Positions 31,424 to 40,960 of a stretch of DNA of 64,000 nt are shown here, piece by piece; position 1 is the stretch's first letter, and each line of letters begins with the position of its first letter. The DNA is from Bog-473 sp963745665 (lineage in GTDB: Bacteria > Actinomycetota > Acidimicrobiia > Acidimicrobiales > RAAP-2). Under the pieces are notes generated by a model. That model saw only the letters and a list, made by a program, of their open reading frames with translations, made no database searches and was not told where the DNA came from. The stretch spans positions 1,364,001 through 1,428,000 of the forward strand of contig CAVUYE010000002.1 in NCBI GenBank assembly GCA_963745665.1. The letters run 5' to 3'. Both the position numbers and the translations under genes were made by a program.

Positions 31424-34234
31424 ATGGCGATGTGCGGCGTGGCGCCCGCTCCTCCACGGGAGGCTTCGGGAGTGGGTGCGGGCGGGTTGAGACGGTTCGG
31501 CGCCGTGCGCGTTCGGACCTCGACACGTGTTGTCGCCGGCGTGTGGGCGGTGGCAGGGCTGGCCGCAGCCGGGCTGGCCCTCCAGCGCACTTTGTCTGCC
31601 GGTGCGCCGACGGCCACGGAGGTCACCTCTGCCGCCGTCATCTGCGTTCTCCTGGCGGCCAGCTGGGTCTGGCCCGTCACCCGGTACGTCGACGGTGGCT
31701 CCGACGCCATCGGAGTGGACGAGGCCTTCCTCGTTCTGCTGGTCCTGCTGGTTCCGCCGGCCCTCGCCGTGCTCGTGTTCGTCGTCGCCACGGTCGTGGC
31801 CCTGGCGGTCCGGCGCCGCCCGGTGTGGCAATCGGGCTTCGACGCCGGCCGGGTGGTCGCCTCGGCCGGCCTCGGCGCGCTGGTGTTCGCACTGTTGCAC
31901 GGCACACCGTCACCGGTGGGGTACGCCGCGGTCGGCGCCGCGCTGGTTGGTGCCGCCACCTACCTCGTCGTCGACGCGGGCGCCCTGGAGTCGATCGCGG
32001 CGACGCTGGGTGTCCCGTGGCGCCAGACGGTGTTCGCCGGCCTCAAGGGCAAGCTCCTCATCATCGGGGGCGCCATCAGCATTGCCATCCCGGCCGGCCT
32101 GCTGCTCGCCCACGACCCGAGGTACCTGCCCCTCGCCGTGCTGCCCCTGCTCGTCCTGCGCTCCCTGAGCACCGGGCACTTCGACGCCCGGCACGACCGG
32201 GCCCGGCTCCGTGGCCTCTTCGGCGCCACCCTCGACGTGAACCGTTCCATGGGCGCCGACGACACGCGGGCGGCCGTGGTCGCGTCAGCCCGATCGTTGC
32301 TGCGCTCGCCGGACGTCACGCTCACCCCTGAGCGGCCCGGGCGCGGGGTGCTGTCCGCGCCGATGGAGGTCGCGGAGGGCACTCTCTGGCTCGGCGTCGC
32401 TGGCGGTGGCCGGGCCGAGCCGTTCGACGACGCCGACGGGGACCTGCTTGAGGCACTGGCCTCCATCGGCGCCCTTGCGCTGGCCAACGCCGACCTCTAC
32501 GGGGAGGTCCGCCAGCAACGCGAGAAGCTGTCGGTGATCACGGGCAGCTTGGGCGAGGGCGTGTGTGCCGTCAGCGAGGACGGGCGGATCACCTTCATGA
32601 ACCCGTCTGGAGCCAACATGCTCGGCTGGTTCGGCCTCGCCACCGACGACGACGGCTCCGTGGTCCCGGCGGAAAAGACGCCGGACTTCCTGCGCGAGCC
32701 GGCGATGCGGGCCATGGCGTTGCGACGCAATGTGACGAGCTACGACACGCGCTTTCAGCGCCTGGACGGCTCGCACTTCCCGGTCACCATGACCGCCTCG
32801 CCTCTGGTGGGTGCCGAGACCCCGGCGGGGGCCGTCATCGTGTTCCGCGACACCTCCGAGCGCAAGGCCTTCGAGGAGCAGCTGACGCGGCACGCGTTCC
32901 AGGACGCGCTGACCGGGCTGGCCAACCGTCGCCTCCTGCTCGACCATCTCGATCACGCGCTGTTGCAGGCGGACCGGACAGGCAGCCAGGTGGCGGTGCT
33001 CTTCTGCGACATCGACCGCTTCAAGGTGGTCAACGACAACCTCGGCCACCAGGTCGGCGACGAGTTGTTGCGCGTGATCGGGGACCGCCTGCGCCGCGCC
33101 GTGCGGCCCGGCGACACGCTCTCCCGCTTCGGTGGTGACGAATTCGTCGTCCTCCTCGAGGGGGTGGCCTCGTCGGACGAAGCGGTCGAGGTGGCCGATG
33201 CGGTGCTCGAGGCGTTCCGCGGCCCGATCACACTCAGAGGGGGGCACGAGGTCGTGGCCACCCTGAGCATCGGCGTCGCCCTCAGCGAGTACGGCAAGTC
33301 CCGCGACGACCTGCTGCACGATGCGGACGTGGCCATGTACCGGGCCAAGGAGCTCGGGCGCGGCGGGCAGTTCGCGCTGTTCGACGTCGAGCGCATGGGC
33401 GTGCGCTCGGTCAGCCGTCTCGACCTCGACACGGCTCTGCATCACGTGGTCGATCGGGGAGAGGTGGAGGTCCACTATCAGCCGCTGGTCTCACTGGCCG
33501 ACCGGCGCATCGTCGGTGCCGAGGCTTTGGTGCGCTGGAACCATCCGGATCACGGGATCCTGTTGCCCACCCATTTCATCAAGGTGGCCGAGGACAACGG
33601 GACCATCGTGCCCATCGGGGCGATCGTGCTCGAGCAGGCCTGCCGGCAGGCGCAGACCTGGCAGCAGGAGTTCGGCGTCACGCTCCGGGTCGGCGTGAAC
33701 CTCTCGGCCCGCCAGTTCCAGCAGGCCGACCTCGGCGACGAGGTGGCCGATGTCCTTGTGGCCACGGGGATCGACCCGTGGCAACTCTGCCTCGAGGTGA
33801 CCGAGAGCCTGGCCATGGACGACATCGACCTCACGTCGCAGATCCTGACGAAGCTCCACACCCTCGGGGTCCGGGTGGCCATCGACGACTTCGGGACGGG
33901 CCATTCCTCGCTCGGGTACCTGGCCCGGTTCCCCATCGACGAGGTGAAGATCGACCAGGGCTTCGTCCGCAATATCGAGCACGACCCGGTGAAGGCGGCC
34001 ATCGTCTCGGCCGTTGTAGCGCTGTCGAAGGCCATCGGCTCCACCACGGTCGTGGAGGGCGTGGAGACCCTGGCGCAGGTGGAGGAGCTCACGAACCTCG
34101 GGTGCGACGTCGCGCAGGGCTACTACTTCGCGCGCCCTGTTCCGGCCGCCGCGTTCAGCACGATGTTGACCAACAGTGCCGGCCCCGGCGCCCCGCCGGA
34201 CCTGCGGATGCTGCGGGGGGAACGAGCCGGCTGA
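31424..34234 (+). CDS. Membrane-bound GGDEF/EAL c-di-GMP turnover protein with PAS domain
   Basis: The 936-residue protein has an N-terminal membrane region (about residues 30-235, seven or more helices), a GAF-like segment (about 255-360), a PAS domain (about 365-485, with ITFMNPSGANMLGW and ITGSLGEGVCAVSEDGR), a GGDEF domain (about 490-655, active-site FGGDEF at 568-573) and an EAL domain (about 670-920, EALVRW at about 700, DDFGTGHSSLGYL and the later EGVET). Both catalytic motifs are intact, so it could make and degrade c-di-GMP; which activity dominates is not deducible. GAGGGGGGC precedes ATG 31424. The stop lies inside a 13-bp tandem repeat. Confidence 0.93.
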   Translation: MAMCGVAPAPPREASGVGAGGLRRFGAVRVRTSTRVVAGVWAVAGLAAAGLALQRTLSAGAPTATEVTSAAVICVLLAASWVWPVTRYVDGGSDAIGVDEAFLVLLVLLVPPALAVLVFVVATVVALAVRRRPVWQSGFDAGRVVASAGLGALVFALLHGTPSPVGYAAVGAALVGAATYLVVDAGALESIAATLGVPWRQTVFAGLKGKLLIIGGAISIAIPAGLLLAHDPRYLPLAVLPLLVLRSLSTGHFDARHDRARLRGLFGATLDVNRSMGADDTRAAVVASARSLLRSPDVTLTPERPGRGVLSAPMEVAEGTLWLGVAGGGRAEPFDDADGDLLEALASIGALALANADLYGEVRQQREKLSVITGSLGEGVCAVSEDGRITFMNPSGANMLGWFGLATDDDGSVVPAEKTPDFLREPAMRAMALRRNVTSYDTRFQRLDGSHFPVTMTASPLVGAETPAGAVIVFRDTSERKAFEEQLTRHAFQDALTGLANRRLLLDHLDHALLQADRTGSQVAVLFCDIDRFKVVNDNLGHQVGDELLRVIGDRLRRAVRPGDTLSRFGGDEFVVLLEGVASSDEAVEVADAVLEAFRGPITLRGGHEVVATLSIGVALSEYGKSRDDLLHDADVAMYRAKELGRGGQFALFDVERMGVRSVSRLDLDTALHHVVDRGEVEVHYQPLVSLADRRIVGAEALVRWNHPDHGILLPTHFIKVAEDNGTIVPIGAIVLEQACRQAQTWQQEFGVTLRVGVNLSARQFQQADLGDEVADVLVATGIDPWQLCLEVTESLAMDDIDLTSQILTKLHTLGVRVAIDDFGTGHSSLGYLARFPIDEVKIDQGFVRNIEHDPVKAAIVSAVVALSKAIGSTTVVEGVETLAQVEELTNLGCDVAQGYYFARPVPAAAFSTMLTNSAGPGAPPDLRMLRGERAG

Positions 34235-34272
34235 ACGAGCCGGCTGAACGAGCCGGCTGAACGAGCCGGCTG
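34221..34272. repeat. Four tandem copies of a 13-bp unit
   Basis: The unit AACGAGCCGGCTG is repeated exactly four times at 34221, 34234, 34247 and 34260. Each copy holds the palindrome AGCCGGCT. The first copy contains the last codons of the GGDEF/EAL gene (stop TGA at 34232-34234). Because 13 is not a multiple of 3, loss or gain of copies alters only the sequence after the stop. It is probably a slippage product. Confidence 0.95.
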
Positions 34273-34381
34273 AACCGTGTGACCTGTCGGTGTGGCCGGG
34301 AGGCACCGGCATAGCATGGCCCGGTGACCGGCCGGACATCCTCTGATGGGCCTCGCTCGCCCGACGCGTCGCCCGCCTGAC

Positions 34382-34793
34382 GTGGCCCCGTCGAATACGG
34401 AGCGGCCGGTGCGCGTCCTCATGGCCAAGGTCGGTCTCGATGGGCACGACCGGGGGCTCCGTGTCGTGGCGCGGCATCCTGCGTGACGCGGGCTGCGAGG
34501 TCGTCTACGCCGGCCTGCGCCAGTCGCCCGAGACCATTGCGGCCATGTCCGCCCAGGAGGACGTGGACGTCGTCGGCGTGTCCATGCACAACGGCGCCCA
34601 CCTCACGCTGGCCCCCGCCGTGGTCGGGGCGCTGCGCGCCGCCGGCCTTCAGACGCCCGTCATCGTGGGCGGCATCGTCCCGCCGGCGGACATCGACGTG
34701 CTCAAGGCGGACGGCGTGGCCGCCGTCCTCGGGCCCGGCGCGTCCAACGAGGAGGTCGTGGCGACGGTCCGCGCCGCCGCCGGCCTCAGCTGA
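34382..34793 (+). pseudogene. Cobalamin-binding domain protein (mutase C-terminal type), frameshifted
   Basis: The protein is a stand-alone B12-binding domain of the methylmalonyl-CoA mutase small or C-terminal type. The N-terminal part reads VRVLMAKVGLDGHDRGLRVV, with the DGHDRG motif whose His coordinates cobalt, and continues after one surplus base (about 34475) as RILRDAGCEVVYAGLRQSPE, then VGVSMHNGAHLTL and VGGIVPPAD. Removing that base gives 137 residues. The matching catalytic mutase subunit is absent. Its end overlaps the end of the ETF gene on the other strand by 8 bases. GTG 34382 is the assumed start. Confidence 0.78.
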
Positions 34794-36637
34794 TCGTTGC
34801 CGCGTTGGGCCGCGGGGTGTCCTGGCGCAGTGCCTCCTGCAGCAGGGGCACCGCCTCGTGCCAGTCGCCGATGATGCCGACATCGCAGTGCTCGAAGACG
34901 GGGGCGGCCCGGTCCGCGTTGACGGCCAGGATGGTCCCCGCCGCCCGCACCCCGACCATGTGGTTGAACTTCCCGCTGAGCCCCACGGCGACGTACAGCC
35001 GCGGCGCGATGGAGCGGCCCGTGAGGCCGACCTGGCGCGCCCGGGGTGCCCAGCCCCTGTCCGTGACCTTGCGGGTGGCGGCGAGCTCGGCCCCCAGCAC
35101 GGCGGCGAGCGGGCTGAGTGACCCGTACTCCTCGGGCGTGACCCCGGTCCCGACGCCGAGGACGACCTGCGCCCGGGCGAGCGTCTCGATGTCGTCGTCT
35201 CTCCGGTCGGCCAGCACCCGCACGCGCCCGCGTCGGTTCGGTCGTCCGCGTCAGCACGGGCACTTGGCGCGGCCGGCGCGGCGGCGCGGGCAGGACGCCC
35301 GGGCGCACGGTGGCCATCTGGGTGGCAGTGCGGCACGTGATGTCGGCCACCAGCGCGCCGGCGAAGGCCGGCTTGGCCGCCACCAGGCGCCCGTCCCGGG
35401 CCGCCAGCGCCACGGCGTCGCCGACGAGTCCCGACCCCGTCGCCGCGGCGGCGCGGCCGGCCACCTCGCGGCCGAACGCCGTGCTGGGGGCGAGCACGGC
35501 CCACGGCGCCGTCTCCCGCATGTAGGCGGTGAGCGCAGCGGCAACGTCTTCGGCTATCACGTCTTCGGCAACGACGTCACCGGGGGAGATGGTCCCCTGC
35601 AGCAGGACGACGACGTCGGCCCCCGCCGCCGCCAGCGGGGCCGGGTCGGCCGCGCCCGGGCAGAGCGCGTGGACGGCGGCACCCACCTGCGACCCCAGCC
35701 CTGCGGCGGCGCCGAGGAGCTCCTCGGAGACGCGCTGCCGGCCGGGCTCGGCCAGGACGGCGATCACGCGGGAGGCACCCCGGTCCAAGTTCGGGCGGTC
35801 ACCCGGCGGCGGAGCCGCCGGGCCGGGGTGCGCCGTCAAGGCGCCGCGTGCATGGAGCAACCGGACCGCGTCGGCGACCTGCGCGTCGAGCGGACCGTCG
35901 AGGACCCGCAAGGCGCGTGCATGTTCGAGGGCCCGCGTCGCCCCGACCTCCGTCGGGCTGCCGGCGTCCCCCCAGGGCCCCGGCCCCAGCGCTCCGGCGT
36001 CCACCTTGGTGAGGCGGTCCGGCGCCACGGCGGCCCGTCCCTCGGGGTCGACCTTGCAGGGGTCGCAGAGGCGCTCGGCCACGGAGAGGACCGCGGGCAG
36101 CGCCAGCTCCACCTCCTGGGCCCCGTCGTCGTGCTCGAGCTCGAGGCGCCAGACCGAGCCCCGGTCCTCCATGCGGCGGACCCCGCTGGCGAAGGGGAGG
36201 TCGAGCAGCTCGGCCAGCTCGGGGCCGACCTGCCCGGTCTCACCGTCGATGGAGTTGCGGCCGAGCAGGACGAGGTCGAAGGGACCGGCGGCACGCAGGG
36301 CGGCGGCCAGGGCCCGGGCGGTGGCCAGGGTGTCGGAGCCGGCGAAGGCCGCGTCGCAGACGTGCAGCCCCTCGTCGGCACCCCAGGCCACCGCCTCGCG
36401 CAGGACGTCCTCGGCGCCGGGAGGCCCGAGCGTCACCACGGTGCAGGAACCGCCGGTCTCCCGAGCCAACGTGACGCCGTGGGCCACGGCGCGACGGCAG
36501 TACGGGTTCATCTCGGTGGCCACGCCGTTGCGCACCAGCCGGCCCTCGTCGAGCTGCAGCGACTCGGCCAGCGGGACCTGCTTGGCCATGGAGGCGACGC
36601 GCAGCGGGTCGCCGGCGGCCCGGCTGGCCCGGCTCAC
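34786..36637 (-). pseudogene. Fused electron transfer flavoprotein beta-alpha, one frameshift
   Basis: One reading frame encodes an ETF beta subunit (from MAKQVPLAESLQL; NPYCRRAVAHGV, LLGRNSIDGETGQVGP and SVAERLCDPCKV are beta motifs) joined by a Pro-rich linker to an ETF alpha subunit. Alpha continues, after a surplus base near 35222-35229, as VLGVGTGVTPEE and TDRGWAPRARQVGLTGR plus AVGLSGKFNHMVG, the FAD-binding domain. Repairing the base gives about 617 residues from GTG 36637 (ATG 36589 also possible). ETF carries electrons from acyl-CoA dehydrogenases to the quinone pool. Normally alpha and beta are separate genes; a beta-alpha fusion is uncommon. Confidence 0.85.
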
Positions 36638-36675
36638 CGGCTCAGGTGGCTGGCCGTCCGGCGCAACGCGGTCCG

Positions 36676-38318
36676 TCAACGGCCCAGCGCGGCGCCGGCG
36701 GGGCTGCGGGGGTCCGACGCCGCCACCATGGTGCGGGCGCCGGCGGCGTCCCGTTCGGTGGCGATGATCTGGGCGCAGCCGACGGCGACCGGGTCGAAAG
36801 CGCTGATGGTCCGCACGCGGTGGCCCCGGCCGGAGAGGCCGGACGACCAGTCCGGGGGCGCGTCCGCCTCCACGAGGACGGTCAGGTCCTCGCCCCACCA
36901 GAAGCGGAAGGGCCCGGCCGACGGCGCGTCGAGGGTGAGGCGGGGCGCCGTGATGGCGCGCGCCGGATCGTGGCCGCTTCGCAGCAGGCGGGCCAGCAAC
37001 TGCACGATGATCTGCGGCTGGGCGTCGCCGCCCATGGCCCCGACCAGGTGGGTCAGCGCGCCGTCGGGCGTGGTGACGAGCATGGGGGAGAGGGTGTGCG
37101 GCGGACGCTGCCCGGGCGCCACCTCGGCGGGGTGGCCCGGCTCGAGCGAGAAGCCGACGCCGCGGTTGTGCAGGAAGACGCCCGTGGTGGGCTCGACCAG
37201 GTGCGACCCGAAGTCCAGCGCGTTGGACTGCGTCAGCGACATCGCCGAGGCCGTCGGCGTCCTGCGCGCACAGGTGCGTGGTGTCGCCGTCGCCGAAGCG
37301 GGCCACGTCGGCGGCGGTCGTGCCGCGGCCCGGGCGCGACGTCGGGTGGCGCCACGGACGAGCGCGTCGGACGCGGGCGGCGGCGGCGGCCAGCCGCCCG
37401 GGGTCGAGCAGCGCCGCCCCGTCGGCACCGTCGAAGAGCATGGCGGGGCGGTCGTGGCCGACGGCGCGCCAGGTCTCGACGAGCAGATGGGCCCACTGCG
37501 GGTCGTCCGGGTCCGCCCCGAGGCCGGCGGCCTCGGCCACCGCGGCGCCGGCCAGCGTGAGGTAGCCCTGCGAGGGCGGCGGCACGGTCCACAGCCCGTG
37601 GCCCCACGCGCCGGCGCGCAGCGGCGGGCACCACGACGCCGCGCTGGTGGCGAAGTCGGCCGGCGCGAAGTGGCCGGCGCCCAGCTCCAGCAGGCCCCGC
37701 CCGAACTCGCCCCGATAGAAGCCGTCGCGGCCGTGGTGGGCGATGGCCTGCAGCGTGCGGGCGATGCCGGGCAGGCGCACGGTCTGCCCGATGGCGAGCG
37801 GGCCGTCGGGGCACAGCTCGCCGGCCCCCGGAAGGGCGTGCACGAGATGGCTGGCCAGCGCCAGCATGATGGAGGCGGGGAAGCCGTCGCGGGCCAGCTC
37901 GATGGCCGGTGCCAGCACGTCGTCGAGGGCCAGCCGCCCGTAGCGCTCGTGCAGGGAGAGCCAGCCGTCGACCGCGCCGGGAACCTGCACGCTGCGGATG
38001 TCGCCGCGCACCGGCATGATCGTCATGCCGTCGCGGCGCATGCGTCCGGCGTCGGACCCCGCACCGGCCCGCCCGATGGAGAGCAGCGCCTCCGGGCGGC
38101 CCGTCGGGCGGGGCGACCATGGCCAGCACGTCGCCCCCGAGACCGCACAGGTGCGGCCCCACGACCGCCATCGCCGTGCCCGTGGCCACGGCGGCGTCCG
38201 CGGCCGAACCGCCTTGGGCCAGCATGGCGAGGCCGGCGGCCGCGGCCAGCTGGTCGGCGGCGGCCACCATGCCGCGCAGGCCGGTCCGCGTGCCGAAGGG
38301 GGCGAGGGGGAGGGCCAT
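36676..38318 (-). pseudogene. Gamma-glutamyltransferase-family protein, two frameshifts
   Basis: Repairing two single surplus bases (about 38100 and 37251) yields 546 residues from ATG 38318. Visible family parts are GMVAAADQLAAAAGLAMLAQGG at the start (split here by rule: GLAMLAQGGSAADAAVATG), VQVPGAVDGWLSLHERYG, and the autoprocessing site GDTTHLCAQD, whose Thr would become the N-terminal nucleophile of the small subunit, then SLTQSNALDFGSHL. The product should hydrolyse or transfer gamma-glutamyl groups, or be an acylase-like relative. No signal peptide is obvious, so it may be cytoplasmic. The ETF gene follows 38 bp downstream. The second break lies about a dozen codons after the nucleophile. 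Confidence 0.82.
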
Positions 38319-38428
38319 GGCACAGGAATAGCACGGCGCCTTCGCGTGGCGCAGTTCCGGGCTCCACACCGATTCGCCGGGGCCGACACCGGGTATGACG
38401 TGCTGGGGAGCGAGTACAGGAGGTGCCG

Positions 38429-38779
38429 ATGCCGACGGCGAAGCAAAAAGAAGCCCCGAAAGCCCAGAAGTCCGAGAGCTCCCGGCCCAGGGGCGCCAAG
38501 AAGACCACCACCCGCTCCGACGGCCTGAGCACGGCCGAGATGAACAACCTCGACGACAAGGTGTTCGCGTTCCCGAAGGAGCGCAAGGAGCCGCTCGTCG
38601 ACGCCAAGCACGTCCGCAACGCCGTGGCCCGCTTCGACCAGGTCGAGGGTGTGTCCGACAAGGAGCGCGACCAGGCCTGGCGGCGCATCACGGCGGCCGC
38701 GAAGAAGTTCGGCGTGGAGATCGAGGAGAAGGGCCGGCGCGAGCTTTTCTCCGGGGGCAAGGCGAAGAAGCGGCGCTGA
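38429..38779 (+). CDS. DUF6582-like small protein
   Basis: ATG 38429 has a perfect AGGAGG at 5-base spacing. The 116-residue protein has a Lys-rich, disordered N-terminus (KQKEAPKAQKSESSRPRGAKK), then LDDKVFAFPKERKEPLVDA and HVRNAVARFDQVEGVSDKER, ending in KKFGVEIEEKGRREL. The FAFPxxRKEPLxDAxHVRNAxARF pattern is a known uncharacterised family (DUF6582 as I recall) seen in many bacteria and phages. The function is unknown. It is divergent from the GGT-like gene and convergent with the alcohol dehydrogenase. Confidence 0.82.
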   Translation: MPTAKQKEAPKAQKSESSRPRGAKKTTTRSDGLSTAEMNNLDDKVFAFPKERKEPLVDAKHVRNAVARFDQVEGVSDKERDQAWRRITAAAKKFGVEIEEKGRRELFSGGKAKKRR

Positions 38780-38789
38780 CGCTCGGGGC

Positions 38790-39877
38790 CTACAGGACGA
38801 CGACCGAGCGCAGCACTTCGCCGCGGTCCATGCGGGCGAAGGCGTCCTCGACCTGCTCGATGCCGATCGTCTCGCTCACGAAGCGGTCGAGGTCGAGGCG
38901 CCCCGCCAGGTAGAGGTCGACGAGCATCGGGAAGTCACGCGACGGGAGGCAGTCGCCGTACCAGCTCGGCTTCAACGCGCCGCCGCGCCCGAAGAACTCG
39001 ATCATCGGCAAGTCGATGCGCATGTCGGGCGTGGGCACGCCGACCTGCACCAGCGTCCCCGCCAGGTCACGGGCCAGGAAGGCCTGCTCCATCACGGTGG
39101 GGTTCCCGACCGCCTCGATACAGACGTCGGCGCCGTTCCCATCCGTGAGCCCCTTGATGGCCTCGACCGGGTCGGTGGTCCCGGCGTCGACCGTATGGGT
39201 GGCACCGAAGTCCTTGGCGAGCTCGAGCTTCCGGGGATCCTTGTCGACGGCGATGATGACGGCCGCCCCGGCGAGCTTGGACCCGGCGACGGCGGCGCAC
39301 CCGACACCGCCGCAGCCGAAGACCGCCACCGAGTCCCCGAGCCCGACCTGGCCGGTGTACATGGCGGCACCGATGCCGGCCATCACGCCGCAGCCGAGCA
39401 GCCCGACGGCCTCGGGGCGGGCGGCGGGGTCGACCTTGGTGCACTGGCCGGCGGCGACCAGCGTCCGGTCGGCGAAGGCGCCGATGCCGAGGGCGGGGGA
39501 GAGCGGCGTCCCGTCGGCCAGCGTCATCTTCTGCGTGGCGTTGTGGGTGGCGAAGCAGTACCAGGGCCGGCCGCGCCGGCAGGCCCGGCACTCCCCGCAC
39601 ACCGCCCGCCAGTTCAGGACGACGACGTCGCCCGGCGCCAGGTCCGTCACGTCCGGCGCCGACGGACTCCACGACGCCGGCGGCCTCGTGGCCGAGGAGG
39701 AAGGGGAAGTCGTCGTTGATGCCGCCCTCGCGGTAGTGCAGGTCGGTGTGACACACGCCGCAGGCCTTGACCGCCACGACCGCCTCGCCCGAATCCGGGC
39801 TCGGGCACCAGGATCGTCTCGACGGTGACCGGGGCGCCCTTCTCCCGGGCGATCACACCGCGCGTCTCGGTATTCAT
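38790..39877 (-). pseudogene. Zinc-dependent alcohol dehydrogenase (MDR), two frameshifts
   Basis: ATG 39877 follows GGGGAGGAG. After removing one base near 39789 and one near 39653 the gene has 361 codons plus stop. Segments in order: VIAREKGAPVTVETILVPEPG, then KACGVCHTDLHYREGGINDD with the catalytic zinc Cys and GHEAAGVVE, then structural zinc cysteines in CGECRACRRGRPWYC, the NAD motif VFGCGGVGCAAV, and IEAVGNPTVMEQA. It fits the S-nitrosomycothiol/NDMA-type class III-like dehydrogenases of actinobacteria. If the breaks are errors it is a normal oxidoreductase. Confidence 0.82.
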
Positions 39878-39986
39878 ACCTGCTCCTCCCCAGCTGCGTG
39901 CCCGACGTGCCTGCTCGTCGGCGAGCCCACATGATGCCCGATCCGTGGGCGGGCCCGGTCTGGTCACCGCCCTAACGTGACCGGCA

Positions 39987-40877
39987 ATGGCGGTGGCCTA
40001 CGTGGAGGTTCCCGAGGGGTGGCGGCGACTCGGCAGCCGCGGCTTCGGCCCCTTCGTGACCCGCGAGGTCTACCGGCTTCCCGACGGCACCCGGCAACTC
40101 TGGGACTCGCGCTGGCACCGCAAGCACGCCGGCCGGGTTCCCGGTGGCTCGACCTGGTGGGCTCCCTTCGCCATGACGTGGTGGATGGGCGTGCTCTTCG
40201 CCGTCGGTTCCGCCTGCTTCGCCCTCGGCTCGTTCCCGCCCTACGTGACGGCCGTCGGGGCGACGCCGGACAACATCACCTATTTCGTCGGCTCCATCTT
40301 CTTCACGACGGCCTCCTTCCTGCAGTACACGGAGGTCGCGTCCGCGCCGTCCGCCCTCGTCGAGCGGCGCCGGAAGGGTCCGGGCTCGCTGTTGCGGATC
40401 CGACACCGCCGTATCGACTGGTGGGCGGCCGCCATCCAGTTGCTCGGGACACTGTGGTTCAACCGGACCACACTGAGCGCGCTGGTGGTCGGGCTGGGCG
40501 CCGCGCCGGGTCACCATCCGGTGTGGCGTCCCGATGCGCTGGGCTCCATCTGCTTCCTGGTGTCGAGCTGGCTGGCCTGGGCCGAGGAGTGCCACGGTCC
40601 GTTCGCCTGGCGACCGTCGCGGATCTCGTGGTGGATCACCGCGCTGAACCTGGCGGGCTCCGCGGCCTTCGGCGTGTCGGCCATCGCCTCCTACGTCACC
40701 TCGAGCGGCCAGCTGCTCAGCCTGGCGCTGACCAACCTGGGGACGTTCGTCGGCGCAATCTGCTTTCTGATCGCCGCCATCCTGCTGCTCCCCGAGCGCA
40801 CCATGGAAGGACCCGAAACCGAGCCCGAACCGGGTCCTGAGCCTGCGCCGGTGCTGCCGGCCGGCTCCGGGGCCTGA
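39987..40877 (+). CDS. Multi-helix membrane protein, YrhK-like
   Basis: The 296-residue protein has a polar N-terminal domain (WRRLGSRGFGPFVTREVYRL), then helices in repeated pairs: MTWWMGVLFAVGSACFALGS, ITYFVGSIFFTTASFLQY, then IDWWAAAIQLLGTLWFN and DALGSICFLVSSWLAW, then ISWWITALNLAGSAAFG and LTNLGTFVGAICFLIAAILL. This WW-x-A-x-x-x-x-G...GS-x-x-F pattern repeated three times is the YrhK-domain style. A Glu/Pro-rich tail follows. No enzymatic motif is visible. Confidence 0.78.
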   Translation: MAVAYVEVPEGWRRLGSRGFGPFVTREVYRLPDGTRQLWDSRWHRKHAGRVPGGSTWWAPFAMTWWMGVLFAVGSACFALGSFPPYVTAVGATPDNITYFVGSIFFTTASFLQYTEVASAPSALVERRRKGPGSLLRIRHRRIDWWAAAIQLLGTLWFNRTTLSALVVGLGAAPGHHPVWRPDALGSICFLVSSWLAWAEECHGPFAWRPSRISWWITALNLAGSAAFGVSAIASYVTSSGQLLSLALTNLGTFVGAICFLIAAILLLPERTMEGPETEPEPGPEPAPVLPAGSGA

Positions 40878-40890
40878 CGCCCGGACGCGC

Positions 40891-40919
40891 AACGGCCCCG
40901 CCTCGGGGGCGGGGCCGTT
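40891..40919. terminator. Bidirectional hairpin terminator
   Basis: A 12-bp perfect inverted repeat AACGGCCCCGCC (40891-40902) with GGCGGGGCCGTT (40908-40919) encloses a 5-base loop. It lies between the convergent YrhK-like and COG4315 genes and can end both transcripts. No strong U-tract follows on either side, common in high-GC genomes. Confidence 0.8.
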
Positions 40920-40960
40920 GGCAGGTGTCCGGTGCAGCTCCCACCGAGCCGCTCGGGCAG

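Noticed and set aside
34805..38398. A 1197-codon plus-strand open frame.
   Set aside because: It is antisense to ETF and GGT-like genes with clear family motifs and has no domain of its own.
34649..38611. A single giant minus-strand frame of about 1320 codons.
   Set aside because: It joins parts of the GGT-like and ETF genes with antisense and out-of-frame sequence; conserved motifs jump between frames, so it is not one protein.
17340..39800. Programmed ribosomal frameshifting as the main explanation of the eight breaks.
   Set aside because: The sites share no clear slippery motif or stop-codon context, the genes are unrelated, and two genes would each need two shifts. Consensus insertions are simpler.
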